Source of the DNA: Exiguobacterium sp. 9-2 | GTDB taxonomy: Bacteria; Bacillota; Bacilli; Exiguobacteriales; Exiguobacteriaceae | Assembly (NCBI RefSeq): GCF_036287235.1 | Contig: NZ_CP142850.1 | Coordinates: 2,837,501-2,901,500 of the forward strand | Direction of reading: 5' to 3' | Length of the DNA: 64,000 nt | Shown: piece after piece, positions 1 through 8,527 of the stretch | How positions within the stretch are numbered: position 1 is the first letter of the stretch | Layout: every line of letters starts with the position of its first letter | Program-made: the position numbers and the translations under genes | The notes under the pieces: generated by a model | Seen by the model: the letters and a program-made list of their open reading frames with translations, nothing else | Databases searched by the model: none | What the model was told of the DNA's origin: nothing

Positions 1-10
1 TGTTCATTCG

Positions 11-2136
11 TCATTTCGGCGGAACCAGCGTCAAACCAATGCGTCCTCGCTCCGGTTCAACATTCGTCACCCATACCGTCACGATATCCCCGACAGCGAC
101 AACATCAAGTGGATGTTTGACACGCTTACGACTGAGCTTCGAAATATGGATCAATCCATTCTCTTTCACCCCGATATCAACGAACGCACCAAAATCAAGA
201 ACATTACGGATCGTCCCTTGGAATTCCATCCCGACTTGAATCATATCCATCGATAGAACATCTTGGCGAAGTAACGGTTTATCGAGTGCTTCTCGCGGGT
301 CACGTCCCGGACGTTGTAACGCCTCGATGATGTCACGTAACGTTGGCTCTCCGATCTCGAGCGTCTGTGCCATCTCCGGTAATGCCAATGTGGACAATTG
401 TTCCCGGAGTGCATCCGTTCCGACTTGATCGAGCGTTAAACCTAGTGTCTTGAATAACCTTTCGACTGTTTTGTACTGCTCCGGATGGATTGGCGTCCGG
501 TCGAGCGGATGCGTTCCATCTAAGATCCGGAGGAATCCAGCTGCCTGTTCATAAGCTTTTGCCCCAAGACGAGGGACTTTCAATAATTCCTGACGCGTCT
601 TGAACGTTCCAAGTTCTGAGCGACGTTCGACGATTTTTTTTTTTCGCCGTCGCTTTCGTGATTCCTGCGACGTAACTCAAAAGCGGTTCTGACGCTGTAT
701 TGACATCAACTCCGACCTGGTTGACGACCGTTTCGACGACAAAATCAAGCGTCTCCTTCAATTTCGTTTGCGAGACATCATGTTGATATTGACCGACACC
801 AACAGATTGCGGATCGACTTTGACGAGTTCTGCCAGTGGATCCTGCAAGCGACGTGCGATCGAAATTGCGGATCGTTGTTCGACTTGAAGCTCCGGAAAC
901 TCCGTTCGGGCAATCTCTGAAGCGGAATAAATACTTGCCCCTGCCTCGTCGACGATCGTAAAGGCAATATCTTTCTGCCCCTTCATCCAATCCGCAACGA
1001 ATGCTTCTGTTTCCCGCGAAGCCGTCCCATTGCCAATCGCAATCAATTCAATACCATACGTGTCGACGAGCTTTTGAAAGGGTTTGGCGCGCTTCTTTCG
1101 CTTTTTGCTCTGACATCGTCACGTAGATGACACCGACTTCCTTCATCTCACCCGTCGGATCAATGACCGCCCACTTACACCCCGTCCGATAAGCCGGATC
1201 AAGACCAAGCATGACTTTCCCTTTCATCGGTGGCTGCATGTAGAGTTGACGGAGGTTCTTACCGAAGACGTCAATCGCCTGAAGTTCTGCTTTCTCAGTC
1301 AGTTCGTTCCGAATTTCTCGTTCGATAGCAGGAAAAACGGATTTTTTATACCCCGTTGTGATTGCCGCTTCGACGATGTCACGTTTCTTTGGCGCCAGTT
1401 GTGCATATGAACGAAGTAACGTTGGTAAAACCTGCTGTTCCTCTAATACGACCTTCACCGAGACGATTTTCAACGACTCAGCACGGTTGATCGCAAGAAT
1501 CCGGTGCGGAACAATCTGTTGAATCCGTTCGTTGTAAGCATAGTACTGTGCAAAGACACCTTTTTCATCGACTGCGTCCTTTTTCTGTTTCGTGACGATT
1601 TCTGCTGAACGACGTATTTGCTTGCGTATGAACTCACGCACCGTCGCTTGTTCGCCCCACTCCTCAGCGATGATTGATTGAGCTCCGGCAAGTGCTTCTT
1701 CCGAATCGAGTGTACCGCTCAAACGCTGAAATGTCGCTTCATCATAGGCAGACTTGTCGCGTAACCAGTCAGCAAGTGGCGCAAGCCCTGCTTCCCGTGC
1801 GATTTCCGCCTTCGTCCGACGTTTTGGTCGAAACGGTAAGTAAATATCTTCGACTTGTTGTAAGGTCGTCGCTTCTTCAAGCGTTCGACGGAGTTCCGGC
1901 GTTAGTACACCTTGTTCCTCGATTTTTTCAAGGACGTCACTTCGTCTACTTTCAAGTTGTGTTAATTGTTTATGTCGATCGAGGATCGCTTTAATCGCGA
2001 CCTCATCGAGTTCTCCTGTCTGTTCTTTCCGGTAGCGGGCGATGAACGGAATCGTACCGCCTTCTTCCGTCAATTGTAAGACTGCCTTCACTTGAGCAGG
2101 ACGTACATTCAATTCACTTGCGATTCTCTTTTCCAT
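11..2136 (-). pseudogene. tex: Tex-family S1 RNA-binding protein, frameshifted
   Basis: Tex is a conserved cytoplasmic nucleic-acid-binding protein with an N-terminal helical region, a YqgF-like fold, an HhH region and a C-terminal S1 domain. Three fragments of 362, 165 and 190 residues in different frames add up to a normal Tex of about 715 residues. The N-terminal part starts at the ATG at 2136 behind GAGAGG. The S1 domain is at the extreme C-terminus (GMEFQGTIRNVLDFGAFVDI). The first frame change lies near 1072-1075, where one extra A in an A4 run would explain it. The second lies in an 11-base T run at 634-644 (A11 on the coding strand), where A10 or A7 would restore frame. Both sites suit consensus errors, so the gene may be intact in the organism. 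In B. subtilis the homologue ydcI also lies just downstream of the sigB operon. Confidence 0.85.
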
Positions 2137-2180
2137 CTGCTTCACCTCTCATTCATTATACCGAAGAATGCATGGAAAAG

Positions 2181-2209
2181 AAAAAAGACTGACACGAGGT
2201 CAGTCTTTT
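2181..2209 (-). terminator. Terminator after sigB
   Basis: A 7-bp GACTGAC/GTCAGTC stem is flanked by A and T runs. It overlaps the last codons and stop of sigB. There is no room for an rsbX gene before tex. Confidence 0.7.
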
Positions 2210-2997
2210 GAGAATACTTCATTTGGTTCAACTTTAATCGCTTCACGTAACTTCTGCAAAGCACGTCGTTGGAGACGGGACACATGCATTTGTGAAATGC
2301 CGAGTAGTTCTCCCGTTTCTTTTTGACTCATATTGCGATAATAGGCACATTCGAGGATAGAACGCTCGCGGTCCGTCAAGACAGCAAATGCCTTTTCAAG
2401 AATCAGACGCTGATCGACAGAGTCATAGCCATTCTCTTGATTACCAACGAGGTCGAGCAAGGTAACGGTACTACCTTCCTGATCTGCCTCAATCGAGCTA
2501 TCGACGGAGAGAGCTTGATAACTCTTACCCATCTCGAGTGTTTCAAGGACTTCCTCTTCTGATACTTCAAGGCGAGCAGCAATCTCATCGATGCGCGGAG
2601 AGCGTTGTAGCTCCGTCGTCAATTCCTCGACTGCCTTCTTAATTTTCGGACCGAGTTCCTTAATGCGACGTGGAACGTGGACGCTCCATGTCTTATCGCG
2701 GATGAAACGTTTGATTTCTCCGATGATCGTCGGAACAGCAAACGATTCAAAACTGCGACCAAACTCCTTATCGAATCGACGAAGCGCCGCGAGTAACCCA
2801 ATCATACCGACCTGAACGAGATCGTCATGAATCGGTCGACCACGCGAAAACTTTCGGGCCAAAGCTTCTACCAAGTCTGAATAACGCTCGAGTAATGCCG
2901 CATGCACTTCCTCATCTTGGTCGTCCTGCTGATACAAATCAATCAGTCGAAGTACTTCATCATCACTGTGATGGCGTTGTTGAGACTTTGCTGGCAC
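2200..2997 (-). CDS. sigB: General stress sigma factor sigma-B
   Basis: Alternative sigma factor directing RNA polymerase to general-stress promoters. The protein shows the sigma-70 region 2 and 3 signatures closely matching B. subtilis SigB (DLVQVGMIGLLAALRRFD, FLRDKTWSVHVPRRIKELGP in a slightly variant form) and a region 4 helix-turn-helix (KETGELLGISQMHVSRLQRR). I chose the GTG at 2997 because GAGGTGG lies 6 bases upstream; this gives 265 residues, close to the 264 of B. subtilis. An ATG at 3012 in the same frame is possible but would overlap the Shine-Dalgarno site. The start lies inside rsbW, so the two are probably translationally coupled. It is the last gene of an rsbV-rsbW-sigB unit. 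Confidence 0.93.
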   Translation of the reverse strand: MPAKSQQRHHSDDEVLRLIDLYQQDDQDEEVHAALLERYSDLVEALARKFSRGRPIHDDLVQVGMIGLLAALRRFDKEFGRSFESFAVPTIIGEIKRFIRDKTWSVHVPRRIKELGPKIKKAVEELTTELQRSPRIDEIAARLEVSEEEVLETLEMGKSYQALSVDSSIEADQEGSTVTLLDLVGNQENGYDSVDQRLILEKAFAVLTDRERSILECAYYRNMSQKETGELLGISQMHVSRLQRRALQKLREAIKVEPNEVFSKD

Positions 2998-3445
2998 TTT
3001 GACCCACCTCATCTCTATTCATATATTTTGTCATATGGACAGTGACGCCGTTCGCTTTCTCGATCGTTACTTGATCCATCAATGCTTCGATCATCAAGAT
3101 ACCAAGTCCTCCTTCATGCAAGGAATCGAGATCGTGTGCGTCCGTAATCGGCTCACTTTGGCGTTTGACCTCATCTTTATCGAACGTAATGCCGTTATCT
3201 TTAACGATGATCTCAAGACGATCATCTGGATAGACGTTGCAAGTCAAGGCGATGCTGCCATCTTCTTTTCCTTCGTACGCATGTTGAACAGCGTTCGCAC
3301 ATGCTTCTGAGACAGCGATTTTGATATCTTCGATGTCATCGTACGTATACCCCATTCGGTTCGCGACGCCTGAAACCGTCAAACGAGCGATGGCTACATA
3401 TTCCGGTTTGGCCGGTAATGTCATGTTCAGTTGTTCGTTCTTCAT
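2963..3445 (-). CDS. rsbW: Serine kinase / anti-sigma-B factor RsbW
   Basis: GHKL-fold kinase that binds and inactivates sigma-B and phosphorylates RsbV. It has 160 residues, the usual length. The ATP-binding elements are visible: the N-box in IKIAVSEACANAVQHAY (about residues 43-59), the DNG motif (IVKDNGITF) and a glycine-rich lid (LHEGGLGILMIEALMD). It overlaps the end of rsbV by 4 bases and the start of sigB by 35 bases, the tight coupling expected for a partner-switching module whose proteins are made in fixed ratio. Confidence 0.93.
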   Translation of the reverse strand: MKNEQLNMTLPAKPEYVAIARLTVSGVANRMGYTYDDIEDIKIAVSEACANAVQHAYEGKEDGSIALTCNVYPDDRLEIIVKDNGITFDKDEVKRQSEPITDAHDLDSLHEGGLGILMIEALMDQVTIEKANGVTVHMTKYMNRDEVGQSASKVSTTPSQ

Positions 3446-3768
3446 TGCGTTCCACCTCGTACACCACTATCAATTGTAATGATGCTTGAAAGACCTGTGA
3501 TCTCGAATAGACGACGGATACGTTCAGAGACGCCAACGAGCGTGAACGACGTACCGTTCTTTTTCGCTGCTTTGAGCGCACCGACAAAAACACCGAGACC
3601 GGTTGAATCCATATAATGAACTTCATCCAAGTGCACGATGACATCATTCGTTTCGACTGCCGGGACTAATTCTTGGCGAAGCTTTGGTGCCGTATACGTA
3701 TCAATCTCACCTGCGATATAAAGATGCGTCTGACCGTCTAGCTGCTCTGTTTTAATTGTTAAATCCAT
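3442..3768 (-). CDS. rsbV: Anti-anti-sigma factor RsbV
   Basis: STAS-domain antagonist. The unphosphorylated form sequesters RsbW and frees sigma-B. The phosphorylation serine is Ser55 in YMDSTGLGVF, equivalent to Ser56 of B. subtilis RsbV. The start is the ATG at 3768, 9 bases after GAGGAGG, giving 108 residues. A TTG at 3786 also opens the frame but would use up the Shine-Dalgarno site. It is the first gene of the operon behind a sigma-B-like promoter. RsbU or RsbP, which would dephosphorylate it, is not encoded nearby. Confidence 0.93.
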   Translation of the reverse strand: MDLTIKTEQLDGQTHLYIAGEIDTYTAPKLRQELVPAVETNDVIVHLDEVHYMDSTGLGVFVGALKAAKKNGTSFTLVGVSERIRRLFEITGLSSIITIDSGVRGGTQ

Positions 3769-3856
3769 CTTCAAGTTCCTCCTCAAGGAAAATCTGTCTA
3801 TGTGGTCTTGCTATTCATCCTACCTCTTCCCTTTATAAAAAGGTCACTTGGGTATG

Positions 3857-3883
3857 TTTCCCCGTAAGAGAAAACTTTGAAAC
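3857..3883 (-). promoter_or_regulatory. Sigma-B-type promoter of rsbV-rsbW-sigB
   Basis: On the minus strand GTTTCA (3878-3883) is followed after 15 bases by GGGAAA (3857-3862), or after 14 bases by GGGGAA. This fits the known sigma-B consensus GTTTAA-N12-15-GGGWAW. It predicts a leader of about 80 bases before rsbV and positive autoregulation, as known for the internal promoter of the B. subtilis operon. Confidence 0.65.
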
Positions 3884-3904
3884 CCATTTTTAAAAAAAGA
3901 GGTC

Positions 3905-3933
3905 AAAAAAAGTCGTATACGCTAGTATCGACT
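3905..3933 (-). terminator. Terminator after ndoA
   Basis: Stem AGTCG-ATAC with loop TAGC and one bulge, followed on the minus strand by seven T. It separates the alr-ndoAI-ndoA transcript from the rsbV-rsbW-sigB transcript. Confidence 0.75.
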
Positions 3934-3962
3934 CTTCTTGTGTTGCGCTTCTATGTAAGTGC

Positions 3963-4313
3963 CTAAAAATCAACCAAGCCTAAGCTGATTGCGACGGCAC
4001 TATTTACTTTCATCATCGTGTCCGGATCTAGATGTGTGACTTTATCCGTTAGACGGCGTTTATCAATTGTACGGATTTGCTCAAGTAAGATGACCGAATC
4101 ACGTTCTAATCCGTGTCGCTCTCGATATACTTCCACATGGGTCGGTAGTTTGGCTTTGTCGATCTGTGCCGTGATCGCAGCCACGATGACTGTCGGGCTG
4201 AATCGGTTACCAATATCATTTTGTAGAACAAGCACGGGACGAACTCCCCCTTGTTCCGATCCGACCACAGGTGACAAATTTGCATAAAACACGTCGCCAC
4301 GTTTGACTATCAA
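3963..4313 (-). CDS. ndoA: mRNA interferase EndoA (MazF-type toxin)
   Basis: Sequence-specific endoribonuclease of the PemK/MazF family, 116 residues. The hallmark N-terminus ([20 protein letters not shown]) and the [23 protein letters not shown] stretches match B. subtilis EndoA very closely. Translation appears to start at a TTG (4313) 3 bases after the stop of the antitoxin gene, with GGGGTG upstream, so toxin output probably depends on antitoxin translation. It sits between alr and the sigma-B operon, as in Bacillus. Confidence 0.92.
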   Translation of the reverse strand: MIVKRGDVFYANLSPVVGSEQGGVRPVLVLQNDIGNRFSPTVIVAAITAQIDKAKLPTHVEVYRERHGLERDSVILLEQIRTIDKRRLTDKVTHLDPDTMMKVNSAVAISLGLVDF

Positions 4314-4316
4314 AGC

Positions 4317-4541
4317 TTACACCCCGCTTACTTGACGTAGGAGTGAGAACTCCGCCTCCGTTTCAATCTGGAACATTTCGCCTACGATCGATAAATTGAT
4401 TGCTGCCATTTCTTCGTAACCACGCTTCAATTCCTCACGTAGCTGACGCTTGCGTTCTTCGGTCGTATGATTCGACTTCATCCCAATCGTCTCCTTCGCT
4501 ACATTTCGCTCAACAAACTGCATTTCCCGTTGTTGGACCAA
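4317..4541 (-). CDS. ndoAI: EndoAI-type antitoxin, atypical N-terminus
   Basis: The C-terminal half (KRGYEEMAAINLSIVGEMFQ, ending RQVSGV) corresponds to the toxin-binding tail of B. subtilis EndoAI (RRGYMEMAKINLNIS, ending RLVSGG). At 74 residues it is shorter than the 93-residue homologue, and I cannot recognise the usual ribbon-helix-helix start. It begins with TTG (4541) about 10 bases after GGAGG. The N-terminus may be genuinely divergent or damaged by an indel, since several nearby genes are. Its position before ndoA supports the assignment. Confidence 0.7.
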   Translation of the reverse strand: MVQQREMQFVERNVAKETIGMKSNHTTEERKRQLREELKRGYEEMAAINLSIVGEMFQIETEAEFSLLRQVSGV

Positions 4542-4680
4542 GATAATGGCACCTCCAGATTCACTGAAACCTTAACGAACGACTCACTTTCTACTTCAAT
4601 ATATCAGTCGAATTCAGAAAATACAATCAAAATTCAAACAAATAACATATTTTTGCCATCTTATTGATGTCTTATTCGAA

Positions 4681-5751
4681 TCACTGACGCGGAACACGTT
4701 TCGAGAATTGACAGAGAACTTCATAGTTGATCGTCCCGAGCCAATGGGCCGCTTCCTCGATTGGTGCCCCTTCTCCAATCAAGATGACTTCCGTTCCAAT
4801 CGGATATTCTCGCGGTAAACGAATCATCAAGCGATCCATACAGACACGACCGACGATTTCGCACGGTAGACCGTCTACAATCAGTGAATAGCCCTGAAAC
4901 TTGCGTGACCAGCCATCTGCATAACCAATCGGAACGGTACCGATCCATTCATCTGTCGGTGCCGTATAAGTCGCTCCGTAACTGATCGTCTGACCCGGTT
5001 CGACTTGTTTGACCTGCATCAGACGACTCTTCAGTGAAAACGCTGGTTTTAAAAATTCATAATGTCCTGCCATCTCATCCGACGGCATCGCCCCATATAA
5101 CGCGATACCGACCCGAACGACGTTAAACGGCGCTTGTCCCGCTAAGCGAATCGCTGCCGCTGAATTAGCACAATGTACGTAACGAATGTCCGGTACTAGC
5201 GCGACATAGGATAAAAATGTCTCGAGCTGACGTTCGAACAATCGACTGTTCAGCTCGTCAGCGGTTGCGAAATGCGTATAGATGCCTTCGAGTTCGACAA
5301 GATCATTACACTCAACCAAAATATGCTTCAACTCATCGACATGCTGCAGTCCGAGTCGCCCCATCCCGGTATCGACCTTGATATGCAAACGGAGATGATC
5401 GATTTCCGTCAGATGCCGTTTCGCTTCTTGGAGCCAATCGGCTGAAAAGACAGGAACGGCGACATCGTAATTCGAAGCGACTGGCGCATGCTCCGGCAGT
5501 AAAGCTTCAAGCATCAAAATTGGCGCTCGGATACCCGCTTCTCGCAACTCAATCGCTTCTTCAAGGAGCGCAACAGCGAGTAAGTCAGCTCCATTTTCAA
5601 GGGCAATCTCAGCGACTGTCACTGCACCGTGACCATAGCCGTCTGCCTTGACGACTGCCATCACCTGTTGCTCGCCCATTCGTGTTTTAATTTCGCGTAT
5701 ATTGTGTGCGATCGCTTCCCGATCGATTTCAATCCAAGTTGGTCGATACAT
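4681..5751 (-). CDS. alr: Alanine racemase
   Basis: PLP-dependent interconversion of L- and D-alanine for peptidoglycan. It has 356 residues. The PLP lysine lies in AVVKADGYGHGAV (about residue 35). The second-base tyrosine region is IGYADGWSR, and CMDRLMIRLP is a family-typical C-terminal segment. It starts one base after the acpS stop, so the two are co-transcribed. The lipoprotein gene ydcC found between them in B. subtilis is absent. Confidence 0.95.
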   Translation of the reverse strand: MYRPTWIEIDREAIAHNIREIKTRMGEQQVMAVVKADGYGHGAVTVAEIALENGADLLAVALLEEAIELREAGIRAPILMLEALLPEHAPVASNYDVAVPVFSADWLQEAKRHLTEIDHLRLHIKVDTGMGRLGLQHVDELKHILVECNDLVELEGIYTHFATADELNSRLFERQLETFLSYVALVPDIRYVHCANSAAAIRLAGQAPFNVVRVGIALYGAMPSDEMAGHYEFLKPAFSLKSRLMQVKQVEPGQTISYGATYTAPTDEWIGTVPIGYADGWSRKFQGYSLIVDGLPCEIVGRVCMDRLMIRLPREYPIGTEVILIGEGAPIEEAAHWLGTINYEVLCQFSKRVPRQ

Positions 5752-5752
5752 C

Positions 5753-6109
5753 CTAATCCCTCTTCTCTAATAAGACTTGCGCAGACGCGTAGTGCTCTGA
5801 ATGTGTAATCGAGACATGGATGACGCCATCGAATGGTCCGCTCATGATCGGTCGTCCGGTCTCATCGTTTAAAACTTCGACGTCCTGCCAGGAAACCTCT
5901 TTTCCGACACCGGTTCCAAATGCTTTAACGAACGCTTCCTTTGCGGCGAAGCGACCTGCCAGGTACTCAATTTGCCGGTGTCCTGAAAGCGATTGAAATC
6001 GTTCCTGTTCTGCCTGCGTCAAAATTCTTCCTGCAAAACGTGGCTGTCGCTCGAGCGTTTGCTCGATTCGATTTAGTTCGACTAAATCGATCCCAATTCC
6101 ATAAATCAT
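5753..6109 (-). CDS. acpS: Holo-[acyl-carrier-protein] synthase
   Basis: Transfers 4'-phosphopantetheine from CoA to acyl carrier protein. It has 118 residues, the family norm. The Mg-binding motifs are visible: GIDLVELNRIE at the N-terminus and LAGRFAAKEAFVKAFGTG (about residues 49-66). The ATG at 6109 has GGAGG 8 bases upstream; the longer open frame to 6148 has no such site. It is first in the acpS-alr-ndoAI-ndoA unit and divergent from the rhomboid gene. Confidence 0.94.
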   Translation of the reverse strand: MIYGIGIDLVELNRIEQTLERQPRFAGRILTQAEQERFQSLSGHRQIEYLAGRFAAKEAFVKAFGTGVGKEVSWQDVEVLNDETGRPIMSGPFDGVIHVSITHSEHYASAQVLLEKRD

Positions 6110-6177
6110 CCGAGACGCCTCCACAGTTCTATTCTTCGCCATCTTCATATAGAATGAAGATGAAGCGAGGTGTTGTC

Positions 6178-6835
6178 ATGTTTAGTCGAACGGAAAATCT
6201 ACAAACGTTCACACGTTCTTATCCGGTCGTTTCGTTGTTCATTTTAATCCAAGTCGCCCTGTTTGTCATCGAACAGTTAGGTGGACTCCTTAATCTGACG
6301 TTCTCTCCCTTAAGTGCAGGCGCAGCAATTAATCTCTTAATCGGGCAAGGTGAATGGTGGCGTGTCGTCACGGCAACGTTCTGGTCGATTTGCTGCCTTT
6401 TATTTGCTCGTCGGTACGCTCGCGAACGTTTTGACGTACTTCACGAAAATCAATGAACCATTCTATGGACAAGCTGGAGCATCTGGCGCCATTCTTGGTC
6501 TGCTTGGTTTTTATGTCTACTTGAGTCGCTTCAAACGGACGGTCATCATGGCAGACGATACACGGCTTGTGTATATCTTCACTGCAGTCACGGCAGTCTT
6601 TACGTTACTTGGATCGAACGTCGCTGTCTTCGGTCACTTGTACGGTTTCGTCCTCGGATTCCTTTTCGGATTCGTCTTCGGCAACCGCGCCGTGCCATTC
6701 ACACGTCCGTTCCAAACGGGTCGTCGGACAAGTGGTGGTCCTGTCTTCGTAAGCGGTTCTGGGCAGTTGGGTCGTATCTTCTTCTATGTCATCATCGCCT
6801 TTGCTGTACTCGGATTATTCTTCCGTTACCTATAA
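6178..6835 (+). pseudogene. Rhomboid intramembrane protease, copy 1, internally deleted
   Basis: Rhomboids are polytopic membrane serine proteases. This copy has the N-terminus (from ATG 6178, behind GAGGTG) and the C-terminal part with the catalytic serine motif GQAGASGAILGLLGF and the catalytic histidine in VFGHLYGFVLG. The segment holding the HxxxN motif (WHIAFNTF) is missing: at 6382 the sequence jumps from ACGTTC straight to TGGTCGATTTGC. Compared with copy 2 this removes roughly 80-100 bases and shifts the frame, so the N-terminal frame ends at 6456. The missing piece is found in copy 2. Confidence 0.8.
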
Positions 6836-6845
6836 ACCAGCATAC

Positions 6846-6882
6846 AAAAAAAAGGACTACGCTACATGCGTAAGTCCTTTTT
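6846..6882 (+). terminator. Terminator, first copy
   Basis: AAGGAC-(T)ACGC stem with a TACAT loop flanked by A and T runs, duplicated together with the rhomboid 3' end. Right after its T run the sequence continues with rhomboid coding sequence (TTGCATTATG), which marks the duplication junction. Confidence 0.65.
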
Positions 6883-7423
6883 GCATTATGATTTTTGGCA
6901 CATTGCGTTCAATACGTTTGCCCTTGTCATCTTTGCTCCACCACTCGAGCGGATGATTGGTCATGGTCGATTTGCTGCCTTTTATTTGCTCGTCGGTACG
7001 CTCGCGAACGTTTTGACGTACTTCACGAAAATCAATGAACCATTCTATGGACAAGCTGGAGCATCTGGCGCCATTCTTGGTCTGCTTGGTTTTTTATGTC
7101 TACTTGAGTCGCTTCAAACGGACGGTCATCATGGCAGACGATACACGGCTTGTGTATATCTTCACTGCAGTCACGGCAGTCTTTACGTTACTTGGATCGA
7201 ACGTCGCTGTCTTCGGTCACTTGTACGGTTTCGTCCTCGGATTCCTTTTCGGATTCGTCTTCGGCAACCGCGCCGTGCCGTGCCATTCACACGTCCGTTC
7301 CAAACGGGTCGTCGGACAAGTGGTGGTCCTGTCTTCGTAAGCGGTTCTGGGCAGTTGGGTCGTATCTTCTTCTATGTCATCATCGCCTTTGCTGTACTCG
7401 GATTATTCTTCCGTTACCTATAA
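6883..7423 (+). pseudogene. Rhomboid protease, copy 2, 5'-truncated and frameshifted
   Basis: Second copy of the rhomboid 3' portion, offset about 582 bases from copy 1. It supplies the otherwise missing LHYDFWHIAFNTFALVIF segment plus the GASGA serine motif. Two differences from copy 1 break the frame: six T instead of five at about 7090-7095, and a 5-base tandem repeat of CGTGC near 7272-7281. Together they add 6 bases, so only the stretch between them is out of frame and the C-terminus is restored. There is no start codon context of its own; the nearest ATG (6866) lies inside the duplicated terminator. A full rhomboid of about 250 residues can be built only by combining both copies. Confidence 0.8.
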
Positions 7424-7433
7424 ACCAGCATAC

Positions 7434-7471
7434 AAAAAAAGGACTACGCTACATGCGTAAGTCCTTTTTTT
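7434..7471 (+). terminator. Terminator, second copy
   Basis: Second copy of the hairpin at 6846, with a seven-base T run. It probably also serves the convergent gene at 7474-7737. Confidence 0.75.
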
Positions 7472-7473
7472 GA

Positions 7474-7737
7474 TTATTTGCGTAGAACTTCTGCCAAGTC
7501 CTTCACATCATCAATCAAGTTATGGATCGTCTCCTGATTATCCGTATAAAGTGCTTTTAATTCCTCAAAGCGTCCTTTCGGATCTTGTTTGACAGCAGAC
7601 AATTGTGTTCCTGCGCCACTGAATGTTCGTTTCACTGCCGTGAACTGCGCTTGACGCGTATCTTTATGCAGTAGTGATAAAGTAGCGCCGACAAGTGCGC
7701 CACCAAGTGTTGCTACGACAAAATAGTTCTTCTTCAT
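7474..7737 (-). CDS. YtxH-like small membrane-associated protein
   Basis: 87 residues with one N-terminal hydrophobic segment (YFVVATLGGALVGATLSLL) followed by a charged helical region (VKQDPKGRFEELKALYTD). This layout resembles the YtxH family of general-stress-associated proteins whose biochemical role is unknown. It lies 46 bases downstream of the gene at 7784-8260, on the same strand, so it is probably the third gene of the operon beginning at 8527. Confidence 0.6.
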   Translation of the reverse strand: MKKNYFVVATLGGALVGATLSLLHKDTRQAQFTAVKRTFSGAGTQLSAVKQDPKGRFEELKALYTDNQETIHNLIDDVKDLAEVLRK

Positions 7738-7783
7738 CTGTTAGTCCCCCTGCATCTCACTCATTTGTGTTGGTGGTACGATT

Positions 7784-8260
7784 TTATACCGTTTTCATGA
7801 CGGGAGAAGGCGCGAACGACTTCCCTGCCTCTTCAGCATACTGGTCTACCGTGAGACGTTCAACTGATTTTGCATAACGAGCCCCGTCGCTTGTCTCATG
7901 GAACTGAATCAATAAGACGAGATCCGTCCCCTTCTCGACACGTCCAATCCGAAAAGCCTGGAAGCCACCATATTCTGCTCCAATGACTTTTGGATTCGAC
8001 ATCACTTGATGTACGAATAAATCTCCGCTATTTTGATCTGCCGGAATCGACCAGTAGAAGAGACTGCCTTCATCCGAAAAATTTCCACGTGATTCGAGCA
8101 ACGTGTAGGTATTGCCACTTTGAAAAGGTGATTTCGAGTCCGTCTCTATCCAGAGGATAGCGTCACCGCTTCCGCTAGCAACACGAATGTGAGCGTCCCG
8201 AGAACGAATTTGTTCAACAAACGAACCGCTACCGAATGTGATCGAAAGTTTAGATGGCAT
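7784..8260 (-). CDS. Hypothetical protein, translationally coupled
   Basis: 158 residues starting MPSKLSITFGSGSF at the ATG at 8260, which has GGAGG 6 bases upstream and overlaps the inferred stop of the pterin dehydratase gene (ATGCCATCTAA). The C-terminal half (VIGAEYGGFQAFRIGRVEKG, then LVLLIQFHET) has an alternating strand pattern that recalls ferredoxin-like dimeric alpha/beta-barrel proteins, but I do not recognise the family. In the sequence as given it reads in frame with the upstream gene, which I believe is an artefact of a one-base insertion. Confidence 0.55.
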   Translation of the reverse strand: MPSKLSITFGSGSFVEQIRSRDAHIRVASGSGDAILWIETDSKSPFQSGNTYTLLESRGNFSDEGSLFYWSIPADQNSGDLFVHQVMSNPKVIGAEYGGFQAFRIGRVEKGTDLVLLIQFHETSDGARYAKSVERLTVDQYAEEAGKSFAPSPVMKTV

Positions 8261-8527
8261 CACAGGCCTCCGCAAGTTGAAAGTCTTTTTTTCGTCAAAT
8301 CCATTTTCATCATGAGTCGTCGCCGCAAGTGTGACGTTTTTATAGTCAATCACGATCCGTGGATGATGATTCAAGTTTTCGGCGATACTCCCGACTTCCT
8401 GTACGAAATCCAGTGCAGCAGGAAACGATGGAAGTGTATACGTTCGGACGATTTCATCATCGACGATACTCCAATCCTGCAATCGTTCAAGACGCTCTTC
8501 CACTTCATACTCATTCAACCTAGCCAT
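8250..8527 (-). pseudogene. phhB: 4a-hydroxytetrahydrobiopterin dehydratase, one-base frameshift near 3' end
   Basis: Pterin-4a-carbinolamine dehydratase family, about 91 residues when repaired. The signature is clear: ENLNHHPRIVIDYKNVTLAA with the catalytic histidine pair. It starts at ATG 8527 behind GGAGGAG. A 7-base T run (8286-8292 on the plus strand) appears to hold one base too many: with six, the protein ends DFQLAEACDAI followed by TAA at 8250-8252, a normal C-terminus for the family. As given, the frame instead runs into the next gene, giving a false 255-residue fusion. First gene of a three-gene minus-strand operon. Confidence 0.75.

Noticed and set aside
3851-3885. Reading GGGTATG at 3850-3856 on the plus strand as a sigma-B -10 of an outward promoter
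   Set aside because: No GTTT-like -35 lies at the right distance on the plus strand, and the minus-strand arrangement facing rsbV is better.
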